NCBI GenBank assembly: GCA_963513935.1
Contig: OY740768.1
Location: forward strand, 64,336,786 to 64,400,785
Length of the DNA stretch: 64,000 nucleotides
Direction: 5' to 3'
From: Aphrophora alni
Taxonomy: Eukaryota; Arthropoda; Insecta; Hemiptera; Aphrophoridae
Positions within the stretch are counted from its first letter, which is position 1. Every line of letters starts with the position of its first letter. Below the pieces are notes generated by a model. It did no database searches. It saw nothing but the letters and a program-made list of their open reading frames with translations, and was not told the DNA's origin. Below are positions 13,090 through 25,690 of this stretch, piece by piece. The position numbers and the translations under genes are program-made.

Positions 13090-13810
13090 TGCTGTTACAT
13101 TAAAATTGATATGTTCTATATAAAAATGGCCCAAATATATGTTGGTTATTACATTTAAAAAATATATAATTGTCCATATTGGAAAATTGAGATTGATTTT
13201 GTTTTCGTCCAGTATAACGGAAGTTCATATTTTAAGTTTTTTTAGACCTTTTAACTTCAGAAATGCAAATTGTGGCAAAGTTAAAAAATAAACACCCTGT
13301 ATAATGAAATAAATTAATTCTTCAATATAAAAAATAGCATTTTGTGAGACTTCAACATTTTATATCTGAATTTGGCAGAAAGTCAAGTATTAAAGGTTTA
13401 GCTCATTTTTTAATAGATAATTAGCTGTTTGTAATCTCTTCCATGACCAATATGGTAATCACCAAAATATGTGAGTTCAATTATGGAAGTAGGACTTTGA
13501 AGAAAATATATATATATATATATATAAGGATGTCTGGTAATTTGTTTTGAATCTCTAGTTCTTCGAAAATTTTCCCAATTTTTTCCAAACTTGGCGAAAA
13601 ATCTTAAAATGATGTGTTCTATCAAAAATGTCAATCAAAATATTGGTTACTATATACAAAATAGAAATTTGTCTGTAATATTGAAAAAGTGGAACCGATT
13701 TCAGAAAAGTTAAACATGTTTTACGGTCACCCATTTAATGTTTTTCGTAACTCTTACAATTTCAGAGATGCAAATGATGACCAAAATAAAATGAACACCT
13801 TTTATAGTAC
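13090..13810 (+). repeat. Two diverged copies of an unclassified repeat
   Basis: Segments at about 13105-13310 and 13608-13805 share the same ordered blocks: TGTTCTAT, then TTGGTTA, then AATATTGAAAAA or similar, then TTCAGAAATGCAAAT, ending AAACACC(CTG)TATA or AACACCTTTTATAG. They are old tandem or independent copies of one element. An (AT)n run lies between them (13507-13527). The coding potential is closed. Confidence 0.5.
13507..13527. repeat. Short (AT)n microsatellite
   Basis: An AT run of about 20 bases between the two repeat copies. Confidence 0.85.
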
Positions 13811-14479
13811 AATAGTTGACTAATCCGTCTACAACACCAATGAAACTATAATCTGTAGTGTAACCGGTCCAATTCTGAGAAATGTAATTAGTTTTCCTGG
13901 TAGCAATAACTTACTTTGGCTAATCCAACATTGGGTAATGAAACTTTCACGTAATACCACTAATACATTTACATACACCCTCCACTCCATACAATATTCA
14001 ACAGGCAAGTCAGTCAACAGTAAAATTTAACATGCCTCTAGCATACAGAAGAGAATAGAAACTTAACTCATCCTAATTTAGTCAAAGTTAAAGTGCATTC
14101 TAAATTAAGTAATAGACACCAACCATTGTGCCGTGAATACAGAACGGAATTAAACTGTGCAGAAAATTAGTCTAAACGTAGTTAAGCAGTAGCTAAACGT
14201 AGCAATTGACTATGCTTTATATTGTTCAAATACAGTTTGATTGATGAAAACCTTAAATCCATTAATTTGTCATATCTAGATCGAAACATATGGTTTTACT
14301 CTAATAACACATGTTTTTATAACAATGAAAAGCAACTGGTTTTCTTTATTTACTTATGGTGTAATGATTTGTTTCCAAACTCTAGACATATAATATCAAG
14401 TTCAAGTTCGTTTGAAAATGGCTAGAATTTAACCTATGAACAATATATGTGAATTTTGAACCAATACTGTAACTAGACA
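13811..14479. other. Stretch with nothing recognised
   Basis: No gene, RNA or repeat with support. Confidence 0.5.
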
Positions 14480-14998
14480 ATGTTGAAACTGTTCGTAATG
14501 GGTGGAAGGAACCATTGGAACAAACAGAACCACCATTAGGACAAAGTCATTTACAAATTTGACAAAACAGATTCTTCAACACAAGAGAAATAAATGTGGT
14601 TGACCAGTCACTGTAATGACCGAAGATAATGAACTGTTGGTCGCTGAAACTTTTATGAATAGCGGGAAGACATCCGAAATAAAAGCATCGCATGATCTTG
14701 ACATCTTTAAAAACTCTGCAAAAGTTACATCATGGTCTTGGTTTTAAAGTTCTATCATCCGAGACCATTCGGTGACCCTGACCAGCGTATTCCGTTTTGT
14801 GAAATTTTAATAATCGAAGAAAGAAAAGTAACTACATTAAAAATTCAAAAACTACAAAAAATTATGTCTTGATGAAATATCGAGGTCAGATGAAGTTTCC
14901 TTTAAGTTGTCTGAAGCTGTATATCGTCACATTTGTGGTTACTATTCACATGATAATATCCATGTAACCATTGCCGAAACTAACATACAGTAAATAAA
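14480..14998 (+). pseudogene. Tc1/mariner-IS630 type transposase relic
   Basis: Conceptual translation in shifting frames shows the order expected for an insect IS630/mariner-like transposase. First comes a linker ending FDKTDSS and PVTVMTEDNELLVAETF. Next is a helix-turn-helix-like segment (SLKTLQKLHHGLGFKV), then YHPRPFGDPDQRIPFCEIL, and finally SDEVSFKLSEAVYRHICGYY with DNIHVTIAET. The Asp of SDE is in the position of a catalytic acid in this family. At least four frameshifts or stops separate these pieces, and the C-terminal catalytic part is missing. No terminal inverted repeats were identified. The element is dead. Confidence 0.75.
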
Positions 14999-16396
14999 AT
15001 TGTGACTATATGTATCCCGGTGAAAACAATAATTATAATAATTAAGCAGAGTTGTATTTTTTTTAATTCACACAAAATTATTCTCAAACATTCCGCCATC
15101 TATCCTAGCCCTCGTTGAAGTGTCCGTTCATTTTCCTTAAGGATAGAACTCATATATATCCTATTATATTAGAAGTTTCGTACACTACAGCTATAAACTA
15201 TTACCAATTACAAGAAATCCAATGGATTAAAATTGCTTGAAGGCAAAAAATCGAAAGTAGTTTTGAGTTGCTTATATATTTTATCGAATATTTCAAAATT
15301 GTATGCTTTTAGAAGCTCATGAATTAGATAATTTATTCGTGAATTAGATTTAGATAATTATCAAGAATTAGGCTGTTTATCGATATATCGGTTATTCTTT
15401 GAGTTAGAAGAAAAACAAAGTTCATTTTAATTAAACGTACAAAAGGTTGTTAGTTGTGATTTGTTTTGTGTCTCCGAGATATTTCCCATCAAAAATATCA
15501 ATTAGGCCTCATTTTGAAATGGAGTTGTAAAAAATTATAATTTAGTATATGTCTATTAATTACACACAATATTAATCTTTGGTTCAGAACATTATTGAAA
15601 TTGTATAACCCTTTATGGAAAATTGTATTTTAAATCATAAATAGTTAGATCGATGCCAAACGAAGCATAGCCTGATTCGTGTTCTTTTAAAACTTTGTAT
15701 TCGTCTAAACAAATTTCCCAATTATTAACACTTCCCTCGTTATCACTCTGTATATAGACCTACTTTAAGAAAATATGTATAGAAAGGTGTAAATATACAA
15801 AATATAGATGTGTATTTACATATAAGTTTTAGCTTAAAAATACAACAAATACGCAGAATAATATAGACTACGGTCCATCAACATCAAACTGACAAAACAT
15901 AAATAAAACAGAAACTCGGTATGAGGACAAATCAACTATAATTCTAAAAACATTTAAGTTTTTCTTAAAATTTCACAAACTTTTATAAGACCCTCCACAA
16001 CTTTGTCTCTGTAGTAGCAACAAAAGACTGCAAATTAATCGTGTTAAAAGAGAAACTTTATTGCTATAAGATTCTAAAATTAAAAATATACTATGAAACA
16101 TATAAAAAACCAAGCTAATTCCGTATAGGAAATAGCTACTACCTTAAAAAATCTCTACGGACGAGTTGAATAGATAAATAAGATATATAAATTCACAATA
16201 TACGAGAGAAAATATTATACAAAGATGAAAACGTCGTGAGCAGGAAAATACTTTCATCCAAAGTGGTTAGATTATTCCCTTCAGAGATTCAGAAATACTC
16301 CCAGACAAATCTTGCATATTGGGTTATCACTTACTGTTACTTCCTTAGTACAGTTTTTATTGAAAATGGTTTCATAAAAACTAAAATTAATACTAA

Positions 16397-16400
<4 letters not shown>
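14999..16400. other. AT-rich stretch, nothing recognised
   Basis: No supported feature. Confidence 0.5.

Positions 16401-16442
<42 letters not shown>
16401..16442. repeat. (AT)n microsatellite
   Basis: An uninterrupted AT run of about 42 bases. Frames crossing it on both strands read as Tyr-Ile repeats and are artefacts. Confidence 0.95.
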
Positions 16443-16445
<3 letters not shown>

Positions 16446-19379
16446 GAAAAAGTTTATCATTACGAACAAAACATTTATGTAGCAACTTAAGCGATTTTAA
16501 CAAGTTATTTATCCTAAATAATCTAATTCATTTTTAGAACATGGATGTCTACAAAATTTAATTAAAAACCAGATTAATAAAAATAAAAGTACAATGTTAT
16601 CTCAAATAAAAATACTAATCCAAAATGTATAACAAAAGTGACTAAATAAACTGAACATTATTTTAAAAACAGTTATGTCCTTTACTGAAACCTTCTCAAA
16701 ACATTATTTTCAACAACCTCGTGATATTTTTTTTAAATATCCCTAATTCCAACAATATTCTTGTAAGACCAAAATTTGCCTCTGTTGAACAGGCACAACA
16801 AATTTGTTTTTAATATCCTGTATCCTGCGATTTTAAATAATTTTTAGACAACTTCCAAATGTAGAAATAATGTTTGTTATTTATGAACATTTCTGAAAAC
16901 CTTTTGGGATAATTTTGATGAAATTCAGCTATTAGGGGTTATTTATGGCCCGACGTTTCACAAAGTTCTGAAATAACACGCAGTAAAATTAAATAATATC
17001 GACGCGACTATACTTTTTCAATAGAAATGAGAAAGTTAATATCCAATATTTATTCAGTGTTATCACTCATAGACAATACAACATAGAGGGAGGAAATGAC
17101 TAATTTTGTTTCATTTTCTAATATGAGCCCCAACTGATAATGTATCTTTAAAATTGACTGAGATATGATTTTTAAAGTTTATGCAAATTTAAATTTCGAC
17201 ACTTTATAGACGCCCAGTATTCAAGATAATTAATTTTTATTGGCAGAATTTTGAAGCTAATAAATAATATTATCAAACAACATGGACAAAATCGCCTTTA
17301 ATGTCAAGTAAAATAGTCACATATTTTATAAACAAAAGACTAAATAAAACATTCAATCTGACTTTTTTATTAACAATTCGTCATAACTTCATTATTTTTA
17401 AAGATAATAAAACCGTTGACATCTCAAACAATATATAATTAAATGTAATTCAAAAAGTTATATACTGCATATTTTAACTAAATGTTGTAGTTATTAATAT
17501 ATTGTAGTTTTAAGCGATAAATGAAAAAGAAAAAATACGCGAAGAAATGAGCGCGATTCCAAAAAATACTTAAACTTGAACAAAGTTTAAAAACGAAATT
17601 ATAACTCAGTCAATTTGAAAGATACAGGTTAAAATTAAAGGTCTTTTCATAAACTAAAAAAGAAATGTTTTTGGTTCTTTTTTTAATGTTATAATTTCCA
17701 AGTTATTAAATTGTTAAATTATCATCTTTTTAAATCGTTTATTTAAAACAATTATTTTTTATTTTAAACAATGAAAGATTTAAACGCATACTTTAACTTT
17801 ATTTACTACTGGACTACTGTACGTGCATTGGTGGTATGATGGCCTCATCAACTTGTTAATTATATTTCGTTTTCTGTAAAGAAGAAGTATAAGATACTAC
17901 ATAAAAAGAAATAGTGTATATTAAACAATTCGCGGCTTGAACATTCCGCCGATTAATCGTCTTGTTATGATCCCCGATTTGTTAACTCGAAAAATTACTT
18001 TCTGTCCATGATGGGTCCGGCAAAGAATTTCACACTTAATCTGAACTGAAGGAATTCTAGAATGACCTTTGCCATGTAATTTATTATCTTACAGTAATTT
18101 GAATAATTATCTGTGGCTACACTTTGGCTTCATTTCAACTGGTGAACTACGGTTTTCTTTGAGTGAACACTAAAATTACCTACCTTAAATACCCGTAGAT
18201 AATTGGAACCTAGAATTAGGGTTATGAGACGTACATATTTCTAAAGCGAACTTATACAGGCTTAAGAAAAACCCTTTGGCTTGCACAAAGCTTGTGTACC
18301 TTTGAACAACTGTAGATGATGACTTAGTAATGATAAATGATCTTGATCCTAATAAGGGATTTTGTTGTGGGAAATTATGTTTTTAAAATATAAGAATCGA
18401 TTAAGAAGACGTTGTTAAAGATTATTGTCTCGTCGTAGGATTTATAAAATAAAATAACAAAAAATGTGTTTGAGGAGCTGAAAACAGACGCTAGTCTGAA
18501 AACAGACTTTACGTTATTCATTTGTATTTGTCTGATTATAAAAATGGTAGTAGTTTTTCATAAAACCTAGACTGTCCACTCAACAGATCTCTATAGAATT
18601 TACGTTGATTGACGGTTTTTTGCATTAGTCCTACAGTCCTAGCAATGTAATATAATCAAATAAACTGCAAAACTATTGGCTGCCAAAAATGTCAGTTGCA
18701 TAAAATAATTTACGTATTAATTTCTTACAAATCCTTACAATCGTGACTTTAGATTTCTTTACGGAATTATTACAAATCGAGAGACGGACGGATATTTAAT
18801 AAGGATAAGTCAGTATTCAATAAATATAAATGAGAAAGAACGTTGTAGAGTCACAAAGGCGATTGAGTGACGATAGACTGAAGTTTTCATCACGAGAGCT
18901 AAATAATTCAGTAAATGCCTGTAGTGGTAGGGAACAATCATCAATGTCTAGATGAAACCACCTGCTTGACTGTTTGTAGTTGTAAGTGAATTGTTCAAGA
19001 TTAAAGTGTTAACTTAATGACACATAGGGTAGTTATTTTAGAAAATAAAAGGCGCAAAAAATAATAATATATTCATTGAAATCACCCCAATAATATATCT
19101 ATACTACTTTCTGCTTGAGAGAGATTAAATTCATTTTCTCTATTAATGATTTTTTAATATGAATTTCTTATCATATTCTTATCAACATTGTGAAAATATA
19201 TTTTTTAAATCTTTTATTATATTTTAATAGAACCCGAGTTTACCTCGCTTGTGCTATGAACTCATCGAAAAAGTAAATTGTATTTGATTGAACTATAGTT
19301 TTAATGAAGTTGGTCACAGTAAATTTTCACTTTTTGCCAGTTATTACTGATTATAATAGTAATTTTCTTTTACTGGCAA
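16443..19379. other. AT-rich stretch, nothing recognised
   Basis: No coding or structural feature with support. A small direct duplication of CTGAAAACAGAC occurs near 18479-18508. The segment at 17930-18070 is slightly less AT-rich but has no recognisable product. Confidence 0.45.
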
Positions 19380-19860
19380 TTTAGCACCAGTAATTTTCTT
19401 GTTTCAGTCATTAATTTTCACATTTCGCTATATCTTAAACGAAATCGGTAGAACCTTGTATTCGAAATTCGCTTGTATAAAACACCTCCATGGACTATTT
19501 TGTTTTGTTTTTGAACTTTTTTTCCGAAACTAGTATTTTTGTGGTGAAGGCGACAAATAGGTTTTGCTTGGATTCTTAAAAAAAAATTGATCTAAATACT
19601 TATAGCCGATCTGTAAACCTGTATTTAGAATTTTGTTCTTATGGCTATTCCCAATTTTGAAGTTAGAAAAAAGTTTCAAATTATGCCCACATTTCAAATT
19701 TGATTAATCCGTCACAAGTTTGGGCTATATAGAGCACAGACCGATATCACTCCAAAAACAATTCTATGCAATCAGAGAACTTCTGCAAAAACTCGACATC
19801 GATTGTTTTGATCTATCACACAACTTTCCCCTCTCTAGATACACTTGAAAAAGTAAAAAT
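19380..19860 (+). repeat. Unclassified interspersed repeat family 2, copy A
   Basis: This resembles 25150-25690 and 42400-42800: a block with GAAATCGG..AGA, then a TGGCTATTCCCAATTTTGA-like block, then CACATTTCAAATTTGATTAA followed by GTTTGGGCTATATAGA. The family is non-coding here. Copies differ widely, so it is old. Confidence 0.4.
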
Positions 19861-19917
19861 AGCATATTAGCAGTACCCCAAACGATACCAACGAACAAGT
19901 GGCGATAGCGAAGATTT

Positions 19918-19939
19918 AAAAAAAAAAAAAAAAAAAAAA
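19918..19939. repeat. Poly(A) tract
   Basis: A run of about 22 A. The nearby phrase GAACAAGTGGCGATA occurs on both sides (19892 and 20052), which could mark a retroposed insertion, but the element cannot be identified. Confidence 0.6.
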
Positions 19940-20318
19940 TCGGGTCCTACCACGACAGCGAATCAGCTGCAATGCAAGTGTTTCAGTTTTTAATTTTAAA
20001 ATGTAATTTGAAATAAAACGTTAATTTTATAACATTTAACGTTAATATAATGAACAAGTGGCGATAATTTTCAGTTCTGGAATGAATAATCATTGGACCG
20101 TTACTTTTACAGAAAACACAAGTTGATGGGTGCCATCATAATACTCACCCAACCCCATCATACTATGTAAATTCTATAAATTGCTAGTCTCTTGGGTTTT
20201 GTAAGAAATGTGAAATTGTATTGGTAGGTCAAGGGGTCTTCTTATACAAATAAATGTTGAGTTCGACTTGTGAGATAATATTAGATAGAATAAAACTCGA
20301 ACACTAGAGAAAACGCAC

Positions 20319-20472
20319 AAAATTACGTTTACTTAATCAAACGCATTTCAACGACAAAGTCGTCATCCTCAGTGATATTTTAGTTAGTTATAGTTCAGTT
20401 ATTGTAGCTCATGTATCACTGAGGATGGCGACTTTGTCGTTGAGACACGTTTGATTAAGTAAAGGTAATTTT
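20319..20472. mobile_element. Palindromic element with hammerhead-like cores in both arms
   Basis: The arms 20319-20377 and 20414-20472 are inverted copies about 90% alike, with a 36-bp centre. Read outward, each arm begins CACTGAGGATG, then GACTTTGTCGTT, then GA(A/G)A. The left arm (minus strand) keeps CTGAGGA and GAAA around a GACGAC/GTCGTT stem. In the right arm GAAA has become GAGA. This matches the 3' tails of Penelope-like elements in layout, though no protein remains. Confidence 0.65.
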
Positions 20473-20529
20473 TGTTCTATCTAGTTGTTATACAGGTTTT
20501 CGTAATGGTGTATATCACTACTTTCTTGA

Positions 20530-21063
20530 CGATTGCTAAAGCCTACGGGGCGTCGTAGATGTGTGTCTCCACTTGCTTCGCTCGCGGCACAGTCTCGGCC
20601 ATGGTGGGCCGCGTACCTTTACATATGTGAAGAAGACTCGACTCCACTCTCTTCGTTTGTGTCGGCCACTCAGTAAATCTAATTTTACTTTATCAGTCCT
20701 ATATTTTGAGAAAGTGTTGTGATGGTGTTGTATGGGACGAATAATTCAAATAGATTATGACGCACCAGAATGAATAACGAAAGAGATAGAGGATAGGAAG
20801 GAGGTGCTGATATTTTGAGACAAGTAAAAGACTAAAATGTCGTAATTGACAACAACAAAGGAGCTAAAAAATAATAGCGTAGAAACTGATGGGTTGAAGA
20901 AACCGGATAAAATCCAGAAAGCTGTGGAGAGAAAGTTAAGAAGGATTTAAAAGCCATGAACGTCAGCAGAAGAAATAGACTAGCGACAGAGTTGAGTGGA
21001 CAAAATTAATGGGAAGGCGATAAACCCACGTCGCGCATAGGCCACGAAGAAGAAGAAGAAGTA
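20530..21063 (+). mobile_element. LINE 3' end with (GAA)n tail
   Basis: The last part translates as VKKDLKAMNVSRRNRLAT, followed in shifted frames by WTKL and KAINPRRA then a stop. This is the usual C-terminal tail of insect non-LTR retrotransposons. It ends in a 3' sequence ATAGGCCAC followed by GAAGAAGAAGAAGAAG. The copy is 5'-truncated and frame-shifted. A GC-richer stretch at 20545-20690 precedes it; whether that belongs to the element is unclear. Target duplications were not resolved. Confidence 0.75.
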
Positions 21064-21602
21064 AGGAGATTGTGATCGCGAAACAAATCTACGTTGATAT
21101 TTTTGTTAATATATCAGTTTCTTATCTAAATGCGTGACCGGGCGTCTATGGCGGTATGTCATACTTGATGAGTAAACGTTTCATTTATACAGTATCAAAA
21201 GTTTAAACAAATTTTAATATATTTTATACACAAAAATCAGGAAAATCAGTCATTTTAAATGTAAACGTTGTATCAGATTTTGTGAATACTGAAAAAAAGT
21301 TAAATAACCAACAATTAGGACATAAATAATTTTATTTTTATTTGTTACTTACCTATAGTTTCAGATCACGTTTTACAGTTTCCGACTTTTGCAATTTCGG
21401 AGGGCTTTTCAAGTTTTAATTGGATTAAAAATATATATATATAAATATATACTTTGAGATCAGTATTCCCTTTAATTTGATCTAACATTTAACTTATTCT
21501 ATTTTATAAATCATTTAACCCTTAACCAAGCTTTAGAATAATGTGTTTCCGTTTTAATGGTCATTTGTTTATTGCAAAGAGTACCAAAATATACTATTGT
21601 AA

Positions 21603-21677
21603 CATCTAGTTTCAATTGTCTATGATAGCCTACAATCAATATCAAGCTTGATTTATCATAGACAACTGAAATGATGT
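21603..21677. repeat. Hairpin with about 22-bp arms
   Basis: TTGTCTATGATA on the left pairs with TATCATAGACAA on the right, and TTTCA/TGAAA and CATC/GATG extend the stem through small bulges. The loop is about 28 bases. The size is that of a microRNA precursor or a MITE remnant. No further evidence is available. Confidence 0.6.
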
Positions 21678-22474
21678 ATCTATTTGTTTACAATGACATA
21701 GTAAATGACGACGAATAGGAAAATAATATATTAAATCAGCAATTTTAAATAAGCAAATCTAAGAAAATAAAACGACAGTAAGGAGAAAGAAATAAGATCA
21801 CCTATTTTCCATAAACGACACTTTATAATTAATTAATTAACTATAAATAAATTATGACTAGTCACAACAGTTATGTTCGTTTACCTCCAAAATGTGTTTA
21901 CACACATAATTTTTGGATAATCTTTTAAAAATTCTGTTTTAACTATTGAATAAAAGGTGCAGTTCAACATGAAATTAAAAGGTTGATTTCGTTGAAGTAA
22001 GATTAACTTTATAAAATTTAAAACTGAAATACTTGCGTTGCAGCTGATGCACTGTCGGTTATAGAACCCGATATTCTTCTTATTTTTTAAATCTTTGTTA
22101 GCGCTAGGACTAAGAACTCGATATAACTTTACAGATCACGGTAACTTCTACACGAGGTAAGCTGAACAAAAATAATATATTATATGCGGTAAATAAAGTA
22201 TTCCGAAAGAATTATTTAAACGGACGCCATTTTTGAAACTTGTCGACCTTTATTTTTACGTAAGTAATGTGTTCATAGAATAGGAAAACCTATAGAACCT
22301 CTAAAATTTAACTGTAATAAATTCAATAAGTAGAGTGATTATTAATTTTATTTTCTTAGCGATAAATGTCGTATTTTTTATTGTACAAAACAAAGTCAAG
22401 GAAGAATTAAATACAAATTTTAAAACTGGAAGATGTTATGAATTCATTTTCAGTATCCAGGTCACTATTATTTT

Positions 22475-22680
22475 AAAATAAAATTTCTTACCTTAGTTTT
22501 CGTCAAGTGACCTAAAAATGTGATATGTGTGTTTTATGAATAATTTTAGTGTTTGACGACCTCGGTCGAGTAATTTAAATTAATATATTTGTGTCTGAAG
22601 ATGGGATAAAAGTCCCGAAACGTATTACGATTACAAAAAAGATGTCACTTGACGGAAAAAAAGGTAAGAAACTTTATTTT
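22475..22680 (+). mobile_element. Short TIR element carrying a hammerhead-like core
   Basis: The arms (22475-22511 and 22644-22680) are inverted copies containing TTTCTTACCTT and GTCAAGTGAC. Inside, at 22595-22624, is CTGAAGA, a U, a GGGA/TCCC stem, GAAA, CG and TA. The upstream interior GACGACCTCGGTCGAGT resembles GACCTCTCAGGAGCGAGT in the element at 60184-60397, so the two belong to one family. No coding capacity. Confidence 0.7.
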
Positions 22681-23154
22681 TGCAAGATTTCCTACAAAAT
22701 TTATTACTTAAAACTATTTAAAACAGACGGCATTTGAAATTTACGGACAGATTTTTTTTGATTAACTTATTTAACAATTTATAAAACAATACTACATACC
22801 TAAATATACCTACAATAGAATCGCCTAAAAATTGAGACCACAAATTAATCCGATGGACAGGTTTGGTGAAATTTTCTTAGTCTTGCGTGTTTCTATATTA
22901 TTTCATTATAAATAAACGTTTGTACGTTTACGTTCATTATATTAGAAATTCGTTTAAAAACAATTAAATCATACAAAAAAAGGCATCACTATGTATTATA
23001 TTTTTGACAATACCTTCGCTATTTGTCGTGTTATTAATATTGGTGGGTGTTATACTGTACATTGAATAACACACGAGATTATGAACAAAAATACTGTTTA
23101 AAATATTTTAAATTCTGAGGAAGTGTAAAGTAAGATTTTGGATAACGAAGTGGA
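22681..23154. other. AT-rich stretch, nothing recognised
   Basis: No supported feature. Confidence 0.5.
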
Positions 23155-23905
23155 AAAAAAAATTGGTAAATGTTTACTTAAAGGTGGCGCCTATATTCTG
23201 GATTTTGTTTGTTATCGTCTACTACATACCATACTTCATAAGAATAAATAATGTTTTCCTTGCGCCGATCACTATTTTTCACTGAAAAATCACAATCTAA
23301 AAACTACAAAATCCAACGAATTTATAGGTGAAAACATAACGGCAAATGTTACCATTTACATCTCATATGTTACTAAAGATCTATATATACGTGACACAGA
23401 TCACGTGATATGCTGTGAATCCTCGATATTAATAATCTAATTTCAAATTATTAATTTCAATAAACTTACGAAAGGTTTGGCCAGGTGATTTTATATATAA
23501 GGTTTTGGCAGGTGTTTATATATATATATATTAGCTACCTGGTCAAACCTGTTGAGATTTATAATTATATCGCAAAGTAAGTAAATTATTAACTTCAATA
23601 AATGTATGAAAGGAACATAGACAAACCTGTTGTGATATTAAATAGCGATCTAGCGTAGTCAATGTGTAATGCGCATGCGTCAAAACATACGCTATTCTAA
23701 TTGCTATTTTGTCTTGCCATGTGTAACCTATAAACCCGTCAATTTGATAGTTTTTAGATTGTGATTTTTCAGTGAAAAATAGTGACCTCCGCAAAGAAAC
23801 ATTATTTATTCTTAAGAAGTAAGGTGTGTAGTAGACATTTTTAAAAATCAGGAAAATAAGGCGCCACTTTTAAGGAAATAATTACCCAAAAAAAATTATA
23901 TCTTT
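23155..23905. mobile_element. Long-TIR foldback element of about 750 bp
   Basis: The left arm (about 23160-23340) and right arm (about 23690-23900) are inverted copies sharing GGTGGCGCC/GGCGCCAC, AAGAATAAATAATGTTT, CACTATTTTTCACTGAAAA and ATCACAATCTAAAAACTA. The centre has its own tandem-like pair (AATTATTAA(T/C)TTCAATAAA at 23446 and 23587) and a small palindrome around a TA run (CAGGTGT...CTACCTG). A 252-base open frame on the minus strand (23543-23794) falls in the right arm and centre, and is probably fortuitous. Confidence 0.7.
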
Positions 23906-24925
23906 TTGCTTATACTTACTGCCGTTAGAAATCTGATCAAATAAATATCTACATATTCTATCTGTTATATAAAGACGTGACAAGTTGTTTACTCTTTATA
24001 AAGGTGTAAAATGCGATTTCCAAAGTTTACTTTTATTCTCCATAGAAAGGTTAGAAATGATTTACATATGTAGTATAAGGTGACTTTTATGTGTGAACTG
24101 GGGTAAAAAGGTTCAGTAGCATGTGTGGTAAACATTGCACTTGGTTACCAAAAATCAGATGGAGAGATGTAATCTGATTACGCGATTTTATACTAAACCA
24201 CAACTTTGTGAGAATAATATTTACTACAAAATCACACATTTTATATATATTTTAAGAGCAAAGATTGTTTTATACATGACATCATGCCCCAAGGGGGAAA
24301 AGGAACGACAAATCACATATGCGCATCTTTCCTGATTCAAATTACGTCATGAGAAACCCGCTTTGACTCATCCGATCTGCTGAAGTCATCAGTGAGCTAG
24401 TGAGCTAGTTTTATATAATGACAAGTTCGAGATAAACATGCTCGTACAATCCCCCTTCAATTTATACGATTGTTCAAATATAACATAAGCTACATTTATT
24501 TTTAGTTTTTGTTACTTTATCTAGCTTTTTTCTTTGCATTTGAAGGATCTACATGTTACTGTCTGTAGCCTGTTTAGCTTCAAAAGTCTTAGTTATACTG
24601 TATTAAATTAGATTACTAATGCAATGAGATACAAGACCTTTCCTTCAATAGATTTTTACTCAAACATTATTATGAAAATATTTTTTCTTTAAATTATTAT
24701 TTTGTCGTAACGATTATTTAGGTACATGGTGCCAAAATTAAGGAACGGATGTTTTTTTACTAAATTTGCCTAAACGTGCATGATATCAAACGATTAGATT
24801 TCAAACAAATTACTACAACTTTGATATTTTAAAACAAACTCAGATTAAGATTTTAATTTAATTTTTGTTTGAATAGAACAAGTAGTTTATTATCTTATAA
24901 TAACAAATAAAATTAATTAAAAAAA
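23906..24925. other. Stretch with nothing recognised
   Basis: No supported gene or repeat. A small direct duplication GTGAGCTAGTGAGCTAG occurs near 24391. Confidence 0.45.
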
Positions 24926-24952
24926 TTGCACAAACTTTCTCACACGCCCACT
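24926..24952 (+). repeat. Shared element end, copy 1
   Basis: TTGCACAAACTTTCTCACAC followed by GCCCAC. Close variants occur at 30787-30813 and 57315-57340, so this is likely a conserved end or internal block of an interspersed repeat. Confidence 0.5.
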
Positions 24953-25149
24953 CACAACCGAAGTACAGTACCAACCAAAAATACTATTCGTCACGAAAAT
25001 GTCAGTTCGGTAGTTGTCAGTAAAAAAAGTAAAAGTTACGCCATTTAAGATTTTGTAGATTATTTCAAACAATGTGTATATATTTCAATAAGGTCTAAAT
25101 TTGCTTCACTTGTGTCGTAGAATAAATATTACAAAATGAAATCAAGTTT

Positions 25150-25690
25150 AAAAGACAGCGGTCAAGGCACTTTTCGTATTTTTGAAATGATACCTTGATT
25201 GTCATTTTCAATTATTTTATGGTTCATTAATCTTCATATTTTACCGAAATTGGAATGAAATCAGTAGGTAGATTTTGATTACTTAGGTCTTGTTAGTCCC
25301 AGCCCAGATTTTGTTTTTGTTTTTACCAATAACTAACGAACCAATTTTTTTGGAGAGATGTTATACGTTTTGTTTGGGAACTAAATGGAAAATTTTGATC
25401 AAATCTTTAAAGCTGATATTGATAGAACCGTTAAAGCTGATTTTGATAGAACCGGTTAAAGCTGATTTTGAGAAAATCGGAATTATGTGGTTTTTGTCTT
25501 ATGCAGATATATGGGGAAATACGCCCACATTCCAAATTCTATTAAAATCGGTCAAGTCGTTTGGGTTGTAGACGACAGACGATAAACGCCACTCAGACAG
25601 ACATTCCCAAAACAACATTTTTGGAGTCAGAGAAGATCATGTCGCCACAGGTTTTTTGACAATCACACGACTTTTTCTTACTATAAATAA
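25150..25690 (+). repeat. Unclassified interspersed repeat family 2, copy B
   Basis: It shares the ACTAACGAACCAAT...TGGAGAGAT block and the CGTTTGGGTTGTAGACGACA block with 42480-42790. At 25412-25475 a unit of about 25 bases, AAAGCTGATTTTGATAGAAC, is repeated three times; this has kept a 93-codon frame open by chance. No protein family is recognised. Confidence 0.5.

Noticed and set aside
16236..16490. Frames with Tyr-Ile repeats on both strands
   Set aside because: These are translations of the AT microsatellite.
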